This document shows, in pieces, positions 41,451-59,900 of a stretch of 64,000 nt of DNA. The stretch is taken from positions 6,138,001-6,202,000 of the forward strand of contig OZ234494.1 of the NCBI GenBank assembly GCA_965153455.1, read 5' to 3'. The notes under the pieces are model-generated. The model saw only the letters and a program-made list of their open reading frames with translations. It had not been told where the DNA came from and did not search any database. The stretch's first letter is position 1. Every line of letters starts with the position of its first letter. The stretch is from Sphagnum compactum (lineage: Eukaryota; Bryophyta; Sphagnopsida; Sphagnales). Both the position numbers and the translations under genes were made by a program.

Positions 41451-41758
41451 AATGATGCAAAACAAAAGGGGGTTCATGAGTGATTCCTAATGGCATTGTG
41501 TCAACGTTAGGGTTTGAGTGTGGGAAGATGATGCAAAACAAAAAGGTTGTTCATGAGTGATTCCTAATGGCATTGTGTCAACGTTAGGGTTTGAGTGTGG
41601 GAAGATGATGCAAAACAAAAAGGTTGTTCATGAGTGATTCCTAATGGCATTGTGTCAATGTTAGGGTTTGAGTGTCGGAAGATGATGCAAAACAAAAGGG
41701 GGTTCATGAGTGATTCCTAATGGCATTGTGTCAACGTTAGGGTTAGAGTGTCGGAAGA
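41451..41758. repeat. 77-bp tandem repeat, four units, each with TTAGGGTT
   Basis: Four units of 76-77 bases share ATGATGCAAAACAAAA, TGAGTGATTCCTAATGGCAT and GTTAGGGTT (telobox-like). The array sits about 370 bases upstream of the Gypsy primer-binding site and may lie inside the former 5' LTR. Confidence 0.9.
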
Positions 41759-42122
41759 GGCACTATTGTGGGATGAAGCGAGTACCTAAGCTTGGGCGTT
41801 TTGAATATGGGTCTGCAACTCATTTTTACATGAAATCTAGGTGTTGAAGTTTGATCTTTCAATTTGGGCAGGTTTGGGTTAAATATCTTTTGTTGTCAAA
41901 GCTTCTAAGATGTACTTGGGTATGGGATGACTGATGCCATTAGGAATCTGTGGATGTTCAATGAGAGAGAATCCAAAGTGTTCTGATTCACCTAAGTTCT
42001 AACATATACAAAGTAGTTATAGGTTCTGATTCTCAGATATTTTTCCAGGACTAATGTTCATTTTCTACTAGGATTATGTTGTGATCAAGGATAACTAGAA
42101 GGTTTTTACAACCTTTTCTTTT

Positions 42123-45100
42123 TGTTATCAGAGCCGGTTGTTCCTTAAACATAATTGTTTTTGTAAAATGTTCACTGTAGAGTTATAGTGTTAATAGTTA
42201 TGTTTAGCTCTAGTGAAGAGCAATTAGTTATTGACCTTCATTCCATTCATGACCAACAATTAATTAGAAGTTTCAATAATCCTTATAGAGTAGAAGAACC
42301 CCAAGTAACATCAGTCACTCTAAGGTTAATTAAATTTGGTGTTGTGACTATGATAGGATTTAATTTGGCAGATGCACAAATTGGAAATATTGTTATCAAA
42401 AATCACACACAACATGTTTATGTCCAGTGTGCAAGTCTAGGTGAAAATGCAGAATGAGCAACATGAGTGGCAAACATGTGTGCAATTTTAGCAGTAATTT
42501 TATTTCACCACCTACCTTGCATAGAAAGGACAACTCTACAATTGTTAAAACTGGTGATATTTGGATACTTCAATGTGCAGCTTCTCCTAACCATTTTGCT
42601 TGTTTTTTTATTTCGGAAATTGAAACATTATTTCAAGCTGGGGTCAAGCTTCTAAAGGCAGAAACATCAAGATTAACATCACGCATATAGAGTTGGAGAT
42701 TGTGTGAATACAATAATCGTCGATTCCAAAGGCAATTAGACAACTCAGATGAGCAAACCTTCTCATTTTTACAAATTGCATTTCAAGATCTTGTTCCTGT
42801 TGTTGAGGGTTAACAACAAGATTTCTTTGACTAAAAAAATGCAACATAAGTGGATCATTTTGGTAATTGATCATGAATTCTAAAAACCAAATGAAAGTTC
42901 TATCTTTAGATGATGTTGCATTTGCTAGGGAGCCCAATGTGGGTTCTATGATTATCAAAATCATTGGATTCGCCTCTATAACAATAATTGGATTTGATCC
43001 TCATTCGACTATTGTTGGAGATTTGGCAATTAGAATTATGCACTTTGGATTTTTCATGAAAGCTGCAATTTGGATCAAGACAAGGGAAAGGGCAAATGGA
43101 AGGCAGTGGACCATCATCCAAACATAAGAGACCATGTTCTTTTTCATTATCTCGTGGCCCTTGGGAGATCATTGAGCAACAAAGAATAATTAGGGAGTTG
43201 CCTTCATCTCTTCCTAGGTTAGGAGACATTTGGATACCTATGGAAGTAGAAATAAAATCTTGTTGCATCCAATTTTACAGACTTGAACTTGATCAAAAAT
43301 ATGGATAAGAGATCATATCATTAGGACAATTTTTTTAGGCAACGATGTTCATATAGTGTGTTGGGTATTCTCCAAGGGTTGTATGGCATATTAGGATGAG
43401 GTCTTGTCAGAAGAAATGACATGTGTTTTAATGTTAGGATAGGGGACAATAGAGTTAGAGTTGTTAGATCATAAAAGGGTGAGGAAGTACCTAAAGTTGA
43501 TGATTTCAAATAGATATTTCCATTATAGGAAATTTGTTTTGATTTATTACAAAATGACTAGTCCTAAAGGTATGGATGAACTCTTTTAGGGAAAGGACTT
43601 GGAGGATGTATTGGAGGATGGAGAAAGTTACAAGATCGTGTCAAGTACCATAATTAGAGCCTTGGGGAGGATTATTAATCTTCTTGTCAAAGTTGGGAAT
43701 ATCCAATGCAGCATGATTTTCCTGATTATAAACACTAACAACTATGATGTCCTATTGGGTTTGGACTTTTCGATGAAGATCGGAACAATGGGTCCATTAA
43801 TTCACGATTGGGTACCAAAAAGGAATGTATAATTGAAAAATGACTACAAAGGACAACTTTGAATTTTTTTAAATTTTACATTATTATAATTGTAGTGGAT
43901 TGTTATATGCCAATAGATAAAATGATGTTTTTTTTTAATTAATAAAAATATTTAAAAATAATTTGGATACTATGTAAATGTCATTTTGAATCATGTAAAC
44001 TAAAGTAATAAATGTTTAAAATATTTTTTTAAAAAGGAATAAAAAGGAATGCATAAAGTCATACAATCGATTTCAAAAAAAATATACAACAAAAACATGC
44101 CCTCTTTTATGAAGGTACATGTTCATTGGATGAACTTGATGAAAAACCAAATCAAACAAAAATTTCAAAGTTTTTAAATTTTGCAGGAAGGGACTATAAG
44201 GCAAAGGACTCATTTTAAAAACCATTTGATAAAAAATTATGTTCAATGGGTTCAAAATGTCTAGCTTTAGATGCAAGTCACATGTACAAAAAATAATCTT
44301 GCCAAAAAACATGTTTGGTTGCCCATTGAAACTCATTTTGGGATTTTTTGGGATTTTTTGCGTTTTTGGCATTAAACCAAAATATTCGTACACAATTAGG
44401 TATGAATGTGAAAAATTCACCATTTACAAATGAATTATCTTATATTGGACTATTCAAATTTTTTCACTTAAGTTTGTTTCATGTAAATGTTATTTGTAAA
44501 CAATAGCTCTTAAAAGTCTTTAAGTCCTTTTTTCTTTTTTTGGTACCCCAATCGTGAATGGACCCCAATAGTTGATGTTGAGAAGGGCATTATCTAGGTA
44601 CGAAATGGTCTAAGAATGGCAGTGGAACTATATTGCCCTTAACTGTGGTCAACATGTTGCAACCTATTCTGGAACAAGAATGATCACAAACTTTTTAGTC
44701 TATTGGGGAAGCAATGCAAGGATTATCACTAATAAATAAATTATTTAGTGAAGATGTGAATCCCATTGATCCATATGATGATCTCATCTCTAATTTTGAA
44801 ATGAATGATTTTGCGGATGATGCAGATGATGATCATGAATTGATCCTGCAAAATGAAGAGATGTATCTGGAACACCTAATGGATCAAGGGCTTGATGAGT
44901 TGATATGAAGGGGCTCCAACCTAGATGGTGAATTTGATACTACAACATTAGCATCAAAAATTGTTGGAGGGACATCCAACCGACGAAGATGATTATCAGG
45001 ATTAGATCCAATGGGTTGAAACAAAAAAAGATGAACATTCAACAAGTTTTATTATCAAATCCCCACCCTTAGTTCAAATTGTTGCAATGGTAGAACCATC

Positions 45101-46200
45101 TACAAGATGATGGAGATAGGCAAAGATCTACTCCAAAATGCAATTTAATCTTGGGCTAACAGCATTGCAACATAGAACTTGTTGATCTATTACAAGAATT
45201 TCAAGATGTGTTTGTTTGGCATAAGGGAAAATTGGGTACCTAAAATATGGGAGAACATTCCATTGATACCAAAGGTTACCTCCCTATAGGATGACACTTA
45301 ACAAGTTATCTTTTTGGGAAGAAATTGAGGTAATCCACAAATACAAGCACGTGTTCAATTGGGAAAGATGCGCAATAACATGTTTGAATATGCATGTAGG
45401 GTTACACTGCCAGTAATGAAGGATTGGACTCGAAGGTTTTGTGGCAATTATTGACCTTTGAATTCCCATCCTAGGTGTGATTATTTTCCTATGCCATTGA
45501 TTGATGATGTTTTGTCACAACTTGGCAAGTCTTCATGGTTTTCTATTCTAGACCTATAGTCAAGATTCTAGCAGATTAAAATGTTAGATGAAGATGTCCG
45601 AAAGACTGTTGTCATCACCAAGTTTAGCCTTTTTGAATGGAATGTTATGCCATTCAGGTTTAAAAATGCAACAAGCATTTTTTCCCATACAATGCTGAAA
45701 TGTTCAAAGGTTGGATTGATCAATTCCTTAATATTTTTGTGGATGATGCCAACATTCATAGTGGTGACTAGAGTGATCATTTGGATCACCTGAAATTAAT
45801 CTTTGAGAAACTAAGAATTGTTAACTTGAAGTTGAACCCAGTGAAATGTTGTTTTGGAACCAAGGAGATCACTTTTCTAGGTCATGTGGTCAATTAGCAA
45901 AGATCCAAGCCAAATCCAACCAAGGTACATGTTGTATCCAAGTTCCCTATTCTTTTGTTAGTTACCAATGTTTGAGCTTTCTTGGGGCTAAAAGGATATT
46001 ATAGGGCATTCATACAAGGGTATGTTACGATTGGACCTTTGTTTGATTTAACCAAGAAAGATTTGGTTTTCCAATGGACACCCCAATGTCATGTTGCCTT
46101 TGAAACACTAAAGCAAAAATTATTAAAGGCACCCATATTAACCAAACTTGATTTTTTGAAAGACATTCATACTGGCTTGAACGTAAAGCCCATAGCCTAG
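42123..46200 (+). mobile_element. Degenerate Ty3/Gypsy retrotransposon
   Basis: A primer-binding-site-like TTATCAGAGCC near 42126 matches the tRNA-iMet type. Downstream in order are: possible gag or unknown frames (42190-43300); an aspartic-protease region near 43650-43830 with YDVLLGLDFSMKIG; acidic linker sequence (44714-44908); reverse transcriptase from about 45490 with PLIDDVLSQLGKSSWFSILD and VMPFRFKNATS; and the RT C-terminal or connection part at 45980-46160 (GLKGYYRAFI, then FETLKQKLLKAPILTKLDF). The FVDD catalytic motif lies in a shifted frame and several stops interrupt it. No integrase and no second LTR were found, so it is truncated and inactive. Confidence 0.82.
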
Positions 46201-46739
46201 GTATGCAACATGGAGAGAACATGATTTCCCCCATAACCATGCAATGTTAAACCTATATCATAGGCCCCAATGGATGAATGATGGATGAATATTTTTGGAT
46301 GAATGTTTTAATACATACATCTTATTTATGGATGAAAAATTCCAAAATGATTGACACATTCTATATTAAGGCAATGCAAGATTTTTGGAATGAAATATGC
46401 ATGATCAATGAAGACTTAAAATATGTAAACTGAACAATTCATTTGTAATTAAATTAATATCATGCAATTTATAGGGTTCACATGCTAAGAAAATATCAAT
46501 ATTTGTGGTGTTATTGTAAACCAAATTCAATACAAGATTACAATGTACATTGGACATAAACTCTTATATCCAAACTGCATTAAGAACAAATGCGCAACTA
46601 CTTTGAAGACATGTGGACCAAGCCACCTTGACTGACAAGAAAACTATATATGTTTATGTAACTGCAAGGTGCTAATAAACTCAAATCAAGTTTTTTGCAA
46701 AAGTTTTTTTGACCTCCTTGATATTTAATGTAGGCTAGT

Positions 46740-48870
46740 TGATGAAGTCATCTGTTTTGAGATCACTAAACATTAGAGTTTTGAAAATGAAATACAAATG
46801 CTTGCAAGGGAAACAATTTCCTTTCTTTTTCAAATTTGATAACAAAGACAAATTTGGGACAAGTGCAATTAGGGATCAACCTAATTATCACTTCATATGT
46901 CACAATCAGCATTCCACCATGGGATTCAATTGAGTAGATTTGCCCATATCCAAGATTTGGAACCTCCTACACTCACAAAATAGTTGTGTTCAAGTGTTTC
47001 CCAAACAACCACTTGTTATCACGATCCTTTCCAAATGGGGCATAATGTACAATTTTGTTGTCATGTTTAGGAATTGGAATGTCATTTGCATTCGGATTCC
47101 CACCATGATCCTCCATAAGGGCACGCTTAGGCAGGTGAAACCCAACCTCCTCCAAGGATGTCACCTCCATTTGAATGAGTCTAATATCGGTGAGAACTGG
47201 CCCACTTCTAGCACTTGAGGCTTTCCCTTCACAAAATTACAAACATCTCCCAACACACAAGTTTAGCTTTTGTCATCAAGACAAAACCACATTGCTTTTT
47301 ACTTAGCATCTTGATTCGCAACAAGTTTGAACCACCCATAATACACAGGGGCTAGGGTGCAAAAAGATCCTTGTGTTATTTTCCCTTTGCACTTGTGACG
47401 TTTAGATTGGATCACTGAACATTGTACATGTGAATTTGCAATTGTTTTTGCAATTTGAAAGATTTTGTAATTGCATGTGTTTTCAAAAATATGTGGCCTT
47501 TTGACCACGACTACCTAACCTCGATTGAATTCCACGTTGTATAGAACTTTCTTGAAGTTAATTTGCACGACCAACCTACACCCTTATAGGATTTGTTTGT
47601 CATGGTAATGAAAATTCACTTTGTTCGGGTGATGTGAGTCTTCAAGGGATCCCATCATGGTGTCAAGTTTTCTCTTACAAGAACCAAATTTCTCTTCACC
47701 TTTATTATGCATGGGATTGCCAAACATAGAACTTGCAATAGCTTCTGCTATCATTTTGGGGTTTCATGATCTTTGCATAGCCTTTATCCGCAATTTAGTC
47801 TGATTTCGTCTTGTTCCTTTCAGTTTTCCCATCAAATGCATCCTATATTAAGTCTGTTGCTCCAAAGTCCTTACAAGGTCATCAACTACGGCATCGAATA
47901 AATCCTTGCTTTTTTTGCTAGATTGTTGCAACCAAGTATTGTGAACCATTTCGAACAAGTTACAAATAAGCATGTTGACGTCAAATTTTACAATAAAACA
48001 CCACCAAATGGTAACCATGATATTACAATGGTTGATTATTTCAAAATATGGTTTCTTGTATCCTATTAAACTACAACTTTGTTTGTACAATTCCCATAAC
48101 ATTACTCATTGTGTTGAAGCAACATGGATGAGAACAAAAAATGAAATGAAGGGATGAAGTTTCAAATATCTCATGAGCAAAATTCCCCCATTGTTTAATT
48201 CGGAAATGCCAGAAAGACAACCAATGATTGAACTTTTCAAGGTCACTGCCTAATGCTACACCATATGAATGCCACCAAGACCTTATGACCTCAAAATTCG
48301 CATTTTCTTTAGTAAATGTTTTGGAATTCGTATAGTTCTTGCAAATTTCCATATGTTTTGCCTACAAATGTGGCCTTTAAATAAGTTTGTTAATGTGGAT
48401 TTCCAAAGATTGAACCCAATGGAAAAGGCATGTTCTCTTTTTGTTGGGCAACAGTTGGGATGGGTTTTTTGATGGGCCAAACACAACTCGAACAACATTC
48501 CAATTCACTTGAGCACTGTTAGCCATAAAGCCCTTGAATTATGGCTTGTCAAATCCATATGCTTTCATGACCCTCACAAAGGCCCTCCACATAAGAATTT
48601 GAGAATCAACGTCCTCTAATTGGATGTCATAAATTGCAATTGTCATGACCCTAGCATAGATTGGGTTGTAAACATGGCATGCCATAATTATCCACCCCGA
48701 AACACATTTATAGTGGTCAAACATTAACCATGCTCCTTGCAAATCCCCCTTGGTTGCATACATGCAACAAGGTCGACCCCACTCCCTCACCTTTGGTGGA
48801 CATTTTGAACAAATAAACCTTTGATGAACCTTGTCTAGGGAAGACACTATCCTAGATGTAGTCATAAATG
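46740..48870 (-). mobile_element. Degenerate MULE-like DNA transposon (DDE and SWIM parts)
   Basis: On the minus strand a single frame from 48865 to about 48130 reads FICSKCPPKVREWGRPCC, then MTIAIYDIQLEDVDSQ, then FKGFMANSAQVNWNVVRVVF, RTCLFHWVQSLE and HWLSFWHFRIKQWG, interrupted by three stop codons. This order (acidic position, an xDSxxANW-like block here with Asn, then a CLFHW block) fits the MULE-type RNase H-like transposase. Near 47990-47850 MVHNTWLQQSSKK belongs to the same family as I remember it. At 46867-46798 a CTCPKF motif and a PCKHLYFIF motif, one base out of frame with each other, form a worn SWIM zinc finger, the usual MULE C-terminal domain. Ends and terminal inverted repeats were not found. 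Confidence 0.7.
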
Positions 48871-50335
48871 CAATTTTTTTTCAATTGAAGAATGTTATCC
48901 AATGGGCCTTGTTTAACATTCCCATTTTTGAATGTCAACACAAGGTTTTGATATTGGGTGAAACAATGTAAAAAACCTATCCATCAACCCATGGAGCTTT
49001 AAACCTTGTAATTTTGTTGTACTTGATTCACCACAACTAAACAATTCACTACTTTGAAATGTTTTACTAGCAACCAAAGCTATAGTTGAAGTGGTGGTTG
49101 CTTTCAGATTCTTCTCCATAGCTAGCCTCACTAGTTCTTTGTAACCAAAATTGATTCATGACAATCTCCAATCGAAACTAAATGATTATGAAAGCCAAAA
49201 TGGATACATGCTTGAGTCATAGAGGGCAGTTTGTGCACAATGTAATAGATCTTAACACTGCAGACGACCACACAAGAAGGGGAATTCTTGTAGTACCTAC
49301 ATAAAATTGTGGAGTGCATAGGTTGCACATGTCCATGCTAGAATGAATTATGTGTTGCACCATCCCAATGAACCAAATTAGGTACACCATTTGCAACAAA
49401 TGGGGGCAATTGTCCATTAAGCAAATGTAAATGACTAGCACAAGCTACATTCCTAAAATTTAGGCTGTAATCATTTTTTATGTGGGTGGTTTTCACTGCA
49501 CATCAAGGGTGACCATCATGTTTTCTATCCATACCTTGCATCTATTCTATCATGGTTGATGTGACATTTGTAGGAGGAAGTTCAAATAAGATGTCACCAT
49601 CAAACTCTTGAAGCAAAACTTGCATTAAAACAACTTTGAAAATATCAAAATCTATATTACAAATCTCACTTCTACATCGTAATGCTTGTGACATCTTTCG
49701 CAAGCAATGAATGACATTATCAAACTTAGACAACCCATCTAGTGAAAAGGATGGAGTACGAGTAGGCAAAGATTGAGATGATGATGAACATCAATTGGCA
49801 ATGGACTTTGAAAGCACTCAAATGCACTTACAGAAGACAATCCGAAACTTGAGAAGGGTGCATGCCATGGAGAAAATGTAGGCAAGTCTTGGCCTAGTCT
49901 TTTTTGAATGCAAGCTGGGTTTGACATTGTATCAAATTTTCCATGCTAAGCACTTGTAGAAGTAAATGGGGTAGAAATAACAAACACATTGTCATCATTT
50001 GTATTGTTAGCAAGGTCAAAGACAATATGAGAGTCAAGAGGTTTGGTCGTCACTTGAGTACTTTGTTTCTCATTCCTGAAGGCAGACAACCTTGAAGTGA
50101 TAGATGGAATTTGTGAAGGCGATGTACTCATACCATTTTCCTAGCCAAACTGGCATGCATACGTTGGATTTCTTCGTCCAATTTTACTGTGCAGGATGAC
50201 ATACCAAGCACCGCTGGAGATGCTCTAACAAGAGAATGTGGTTTTTCCCACACAAAAAAATCAGAGGTTACACGACACATGTATGAGATAAACTTTACGA
50301 TTTCATCCATTACAATGTACAATATGTGACATCAA
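48871..50335 (-). mobile_element. Possible N-terminal part of the MULE-like remnant
   Basis: Minus-strand frames between the transposase core and the neighbouring aminotransferase pseudogene (for example at 49769-49542 and 50322-50128) are short and unrecognised. Their position suggests the worn N-terminal coding part of the same element, but no zinc finger or terminal repeat was identified. Confidence 0.3.
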
Positions 50336-50339
50336 ACGC

Positions 50340-55907
<5,568 letters not shown>

Positions 55908-56948
55908 GTAGGGACTTTTCTCAACCCTGTGTGCACTGGAGCAATTTAAACAGCTGCGGCAAATTTTTGAAAACTGTGTAATCAGCCGTTCTGACACCAC
56001 GTTGCAATTTGAGTAATTAGACTTAGGAGTTCTTTCTTTCCCAGATTCATGCTTATGCTTCCATGGTTGACAAGGCCTTCAAATTCAAGAGCATCTTAAA
56101 AGACATTCGTTATGTTGTTAGAGTAAACATTAAAATTATGTCATTAAATGTGATGCAAGCGACCTTGGGCTATCACCCTCAAGAAGGCCCTCAAACTCCA
56201 AAAGGATCCTTCAAAAAATTTCCTCACCTTATATCAACTCCATTGATGCACTATATATATGAAATTTAAGCTGAAAAAAAATTCAAAACATGTTGGTTTG
56301 GCTCAACAAAATAGTTTTGCCCCATTATTTGTGCACCTGATGTTGAGGCTTGCAAAAGGTGCAAAAACAAAGCCTAACACCAACGACATTGATTGGCTTC
56401 TTTCACGTCTTTTTCACATGTTTCATTTTCTCTTGTGTCTTGCATTGCACGTAATCGTGATGAAATTTTTTCCCCTTTTTTTCTTTCCATCTCACTCTCT
56501 CTAGTGCACTGCCACACTACTTACTTGGTAAGCAACATCATCATTTTTTTCTCTCCCTGTCATTACTTGGTGAACAACAATGCACATATCTGATCATTAC
56601 ATTGCTCACCGAACAATGTGATTGTAGTGGTGTTTGTTTTCCTCATTCTTGCACACATCCATGTTGTTCAGTAAAGTAGGCATAACAATCTTGTTGCATT
56701 TCAAAAGCCTTAAACCAACCTCAAAGTTTCTTCCTGAACTATTTTGTTTTTTACATGGGATGCAAAAGACTATTTTCAAACTACGTTTATAAATCTATGT
56801 TACAAAAATAATAATACGGTATTCTCGAAAACACATTTTAACTCTCTAAGTTCTACAATGAATATGTAAAGTAATGAGAAGTTGAGCATCGGGAACTTGA
56901 AACCCTAAACCCTAAACCCTAAGAAAAAAGAATGTTTTTTTTCTTACT
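55908..56948. other. Intergenic, with telomere-type repeats
   Basis: No gene is supported. I looked here for the missing last exon of the aminotransferase and did not find it. A CCCTAAA triplet repeat lies at 56900-56922, just beyond the 3' end of the dioxygenase gene. Confidence 0.55.
56900..56922 (-). repeat. Interstitial telomere-type repeat (CCCTAAA)3
   Basis: Three heptamers in the orientation opposite to those at 12.25 and 24.33 kb. They lie about 26 bases downstream of the dioxygenase stop codon, so they are probably inside its 3' untranslated region. Confidence 0.88.
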
Positions 56949-58996
56949 TTACTTTTGGTTCAGAATTGATTTCCTCCACAGCAGCCATGACTTTGATGTT
57001 CTTACGCCATTATTATTATGGTTTTTATGCGTTTCCAGAAGATGGGTTTTGTAGTCTAGCCATGTGAATGCTGGACGGAATTCCAAAGGGTGCTCACAAT
57101 CGATTAGCTTGCGTGGAACAGACATGATTGAGTGTGGAATTGGGTTTGAAAAATAAACAATCGAAAGTCGAGCTTGTGTTTCATTCACTACCGCTCGGTG
57201 CTTCACACTTTTGAATCGCCCATTTGTCCATGCCTGCAAATCAAAAACCCCAAAACATACAATACATGTAAAATAATGTGGTGTGATACCTAATTTTGGA
57301 GGAGGGGTAGACACAAAACAGAGCAGGCAAGGCAAGGCAAACATGAATATACATACATACATACATATATACATACATACCTCGAAGGAATCACCAACAT
57401 TGATGATGAAAGAATTAGGGGAGGGTTTGACAGAGAACCAGGAGCCATGGCCATGGCAGATCTGCAAACCACCCACTGAGCACTGGTACAAAATGGTGAG
57501 AAGATTGGGGTCGGTGTGAGCACCCAGTCCGAGTGTAAGGGAAGGCAATGGGCATGGTGGATAGTAGTTGAAGCGAGCAATGCAGTCTCCTGCAGTACCC
57601 AAGTAAGGCTCTGTGAATGTGGAGCTTTTCAACCCTAACCCTTCCGCACAAAGCTCCAGTATTTGTTTTGTCAGCTTGTCCAAACTCTTGTTGTAATCCT
57701 CCATGCTTTTTCTGCACAAACACACACACAGAATTAAGCATTATTAATATATTTATTTGTTGAATAATCTGCTTTGTTAACAATTTATTTATTTGTCAAA
57801 TCATCTAATGAGACAAAACATTTTGAATTTTTTTTTTTAATGTGGTGGTGAGGATTGAGTTCCTTTTTTTTTTGAGACAAAAACATTGTTAAATATCTAT
57901 TTGTTAGATTCGTTATGTACTGAGACAAAATAATTACTAATATTTTATTGTTGCATCATCTAGGTGAATCCAAATGATTGATTATTAAAATTCTGAACTT
58001 TTCAATATTGCTCGGTGTTCAAGAGTTTTATGTTTTAAGCTCTAGTTTGAATTTCGTGTAGCAAGAGCACTCAAGAATTGATGTCATTGCAGGTGTGTTG
58101 TATGATAGACAAAAGGTGAATATTGCAAATTGTGTGAGGATGATGATGTAAGGCTAGAGTCATTGCAAGATTGAGAGACAGAGAGAGAGAAAGAGGGACT
58201 TTCATCAGCATCATGAAGAAGAAGAAGAAGAAGTAGGACTCTTAGGAGCAAATGGGTTTTTTGTTTGTTACCTAAACTCTTCAGCAGCATCATGGGCAGC
58301 AATATCATCAATACCATGAGCTTCTTCTCTAGTGTACACTTTGTCAGCCAGCTCTGTAATGCTCTCCACTGGACTCCATCTGCACTGGAAGCGGTCAATC
58401 CAAGGTCTGCCCACATAGAAGAACCCACTATCCACGCCGTACCCAAACCCTTCGTTGGTGCTGGAGCCTCCTGGCTGTGTGAGTTTTGCCTTCTCCTTCT
58501 GCTCCAGAGGTAGATCAAAGAATTTCTTGGCTTGGGTTTGCATTGCATCAATCACCTCTGTCTTGATCCCATGGTTGACCACTTGCACAAACCCCCACTC
58601 AGAGAAAATCTTGGCCAAATCTTTGGCAATTTTGTCTCTTCTTGTGCTGCTGGGTTGATGATGATGCTGATGATCAGTAGTTGCTGCCAGATCGGCTACT
58701 GCAACTTGAAGAAGCTCACCCAGGTCAATGATGGGCAGTTCTTCAGCTCCTTGGAAATCATCATGGGGCACTTCAGGTCGCTCATCTTTGGGCCATATGA
58801 ACTCTGCAAGGTTTGCACTAGCACCTCTCAGAAGCTTGGATTTCTGCACTTCCTCTGCCTTGAGTAGCTTCCAATTCTCTGGCACACTACTAGTCCGGCA
58901 TCTCAAAAGCCCTGCATTTGATGATGATAAACTGGAAACTGGATGAGGCAGATCTGCTGGAGTCATACCCATACCATGCACGGAAAGTGATGGCAT
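56949..58996 (-). CDS. 2-oxoglutarate/Fe(II) dioxygenase (DOXC type, gibberellin-oxidase-like)
   Basis: Three exons on the minus strand, 58996-58272, 57711-57381 and 57233-56949, phases consistent, give 446 residues. The N-terminal DIOX_N part includes AEFIWPKDERPE, LPIIDLGELL and EWGFVQVVNHGI. The catalytic jelly-roll holds NYYPPCPLPSLTLGLGAHTD, with iron ligands His307, Asp309 and His364 (SVKHRAVVN), and the 2-oxoglutarate pair Arg374/Ser376 in ARLSIVYF. The three-exon layout and the FINVGDSFEAWTNGRFKSV block resemble plant DOXC hormone and flavonoid oxidases, including gibberellin oxidases. The substrate cannot be assigned from sequence alone. The N-terminus is about 80 residues longer than in compact members, and an extended C-terminal tail follows the core. 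No disabling change was seen. Confidence 0.92.
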
Positions 58997-59595
58997 TGGG
59001 TTCAGATCTATCTGGTCTCCGATAGTTAGTTAGTTAGTTCTTCAGAGGCAGCAAGCTCTGAGTTTTTGAGCTGGTCTAAGTACTAACTGCTGCACCTACC
59101 TGAAGACTCCCTGAAAAAAGTGCAGAATTTTCTCCAGACTCCTTGAAAACAGTGCAGAATTTTGTCAGCAATCAGTGCAACATCTGGATTTCTCTGCTGA
59201 CAATGTGCAATGTGTCTAGAGTTGAATTGGGTTCAGCTTTTCTGCAAGCTTTATGGAGATAGACAGTCAGATAGATTGATAGATAGATGGACAGTAAGTT
59301 AGAGGAGTGGACTCTTCTATTGTTTGTCTCAAGGTAAACAGTTTCTTCTCTGTCCTCAAGATTACTGGCTTTTTCGAAATTACACTCTCTGAGATCTCCC
59401 GTGATGTTTCTTTCTGCCTAATTATAACTGCTGCTGAGGAAAAAAACGCATACAATGGGTCACTGGAAACTGTTGCAAACAATCAATCAATCAATCAATC
59501 AGTCCTATCGATTCTTTGTCATCACAACTGCTACAGTTGGATTCTCTACTTGTACACTTCTGTGTGTCGCATCTGTGAAACAAAAGCCCTTCTCC

Positions 59596-59900
59596 ACCCA
59601 AATGGGTATAGACCAAATAAATGCAAGCTTGCAGCAACTGCTCAATAATACTTAGTGCTGAAACTTTTTTCCCCCAAGATTTCAAGGGTGCTAAAGCAGC
59701 AGCTTCCCCCAAGACTCAGATCTGGGAACAAGCTGGAGATCTTCAGATCCACCCAAATGGGTGTAGATAGATCAAAATGCAAGCTTCCAGCAACCACTCA
59801 ATAATACTTAGTGCTGAAACTCTTTTCCCCCCAGATTTCCCCAAGATTTCAAGGGTGCAAAGGCTTCCCCAAGACTCAGATTCGGCTGCAAGCTTCCCCG
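59596..59900. repeat. Tandem duplication of about 155 bp
   Basis: Sequence from CACCCAAATGGGT at 59595 is repeated from about 59750 with substitutions and small indels. Shared parts include AATGCAAGCTT, CTCAATAATACTTAGTGCTG and CCCCAAGACTCAGAT. Confidence 0.85.

Noticed and set aside
55990-56260. Last exon of the aminotransferase
   Set aside because: An acceptor-like TTTCCCAG is followed by sequence that does not resemble the RISMAGLSS block in any frame.
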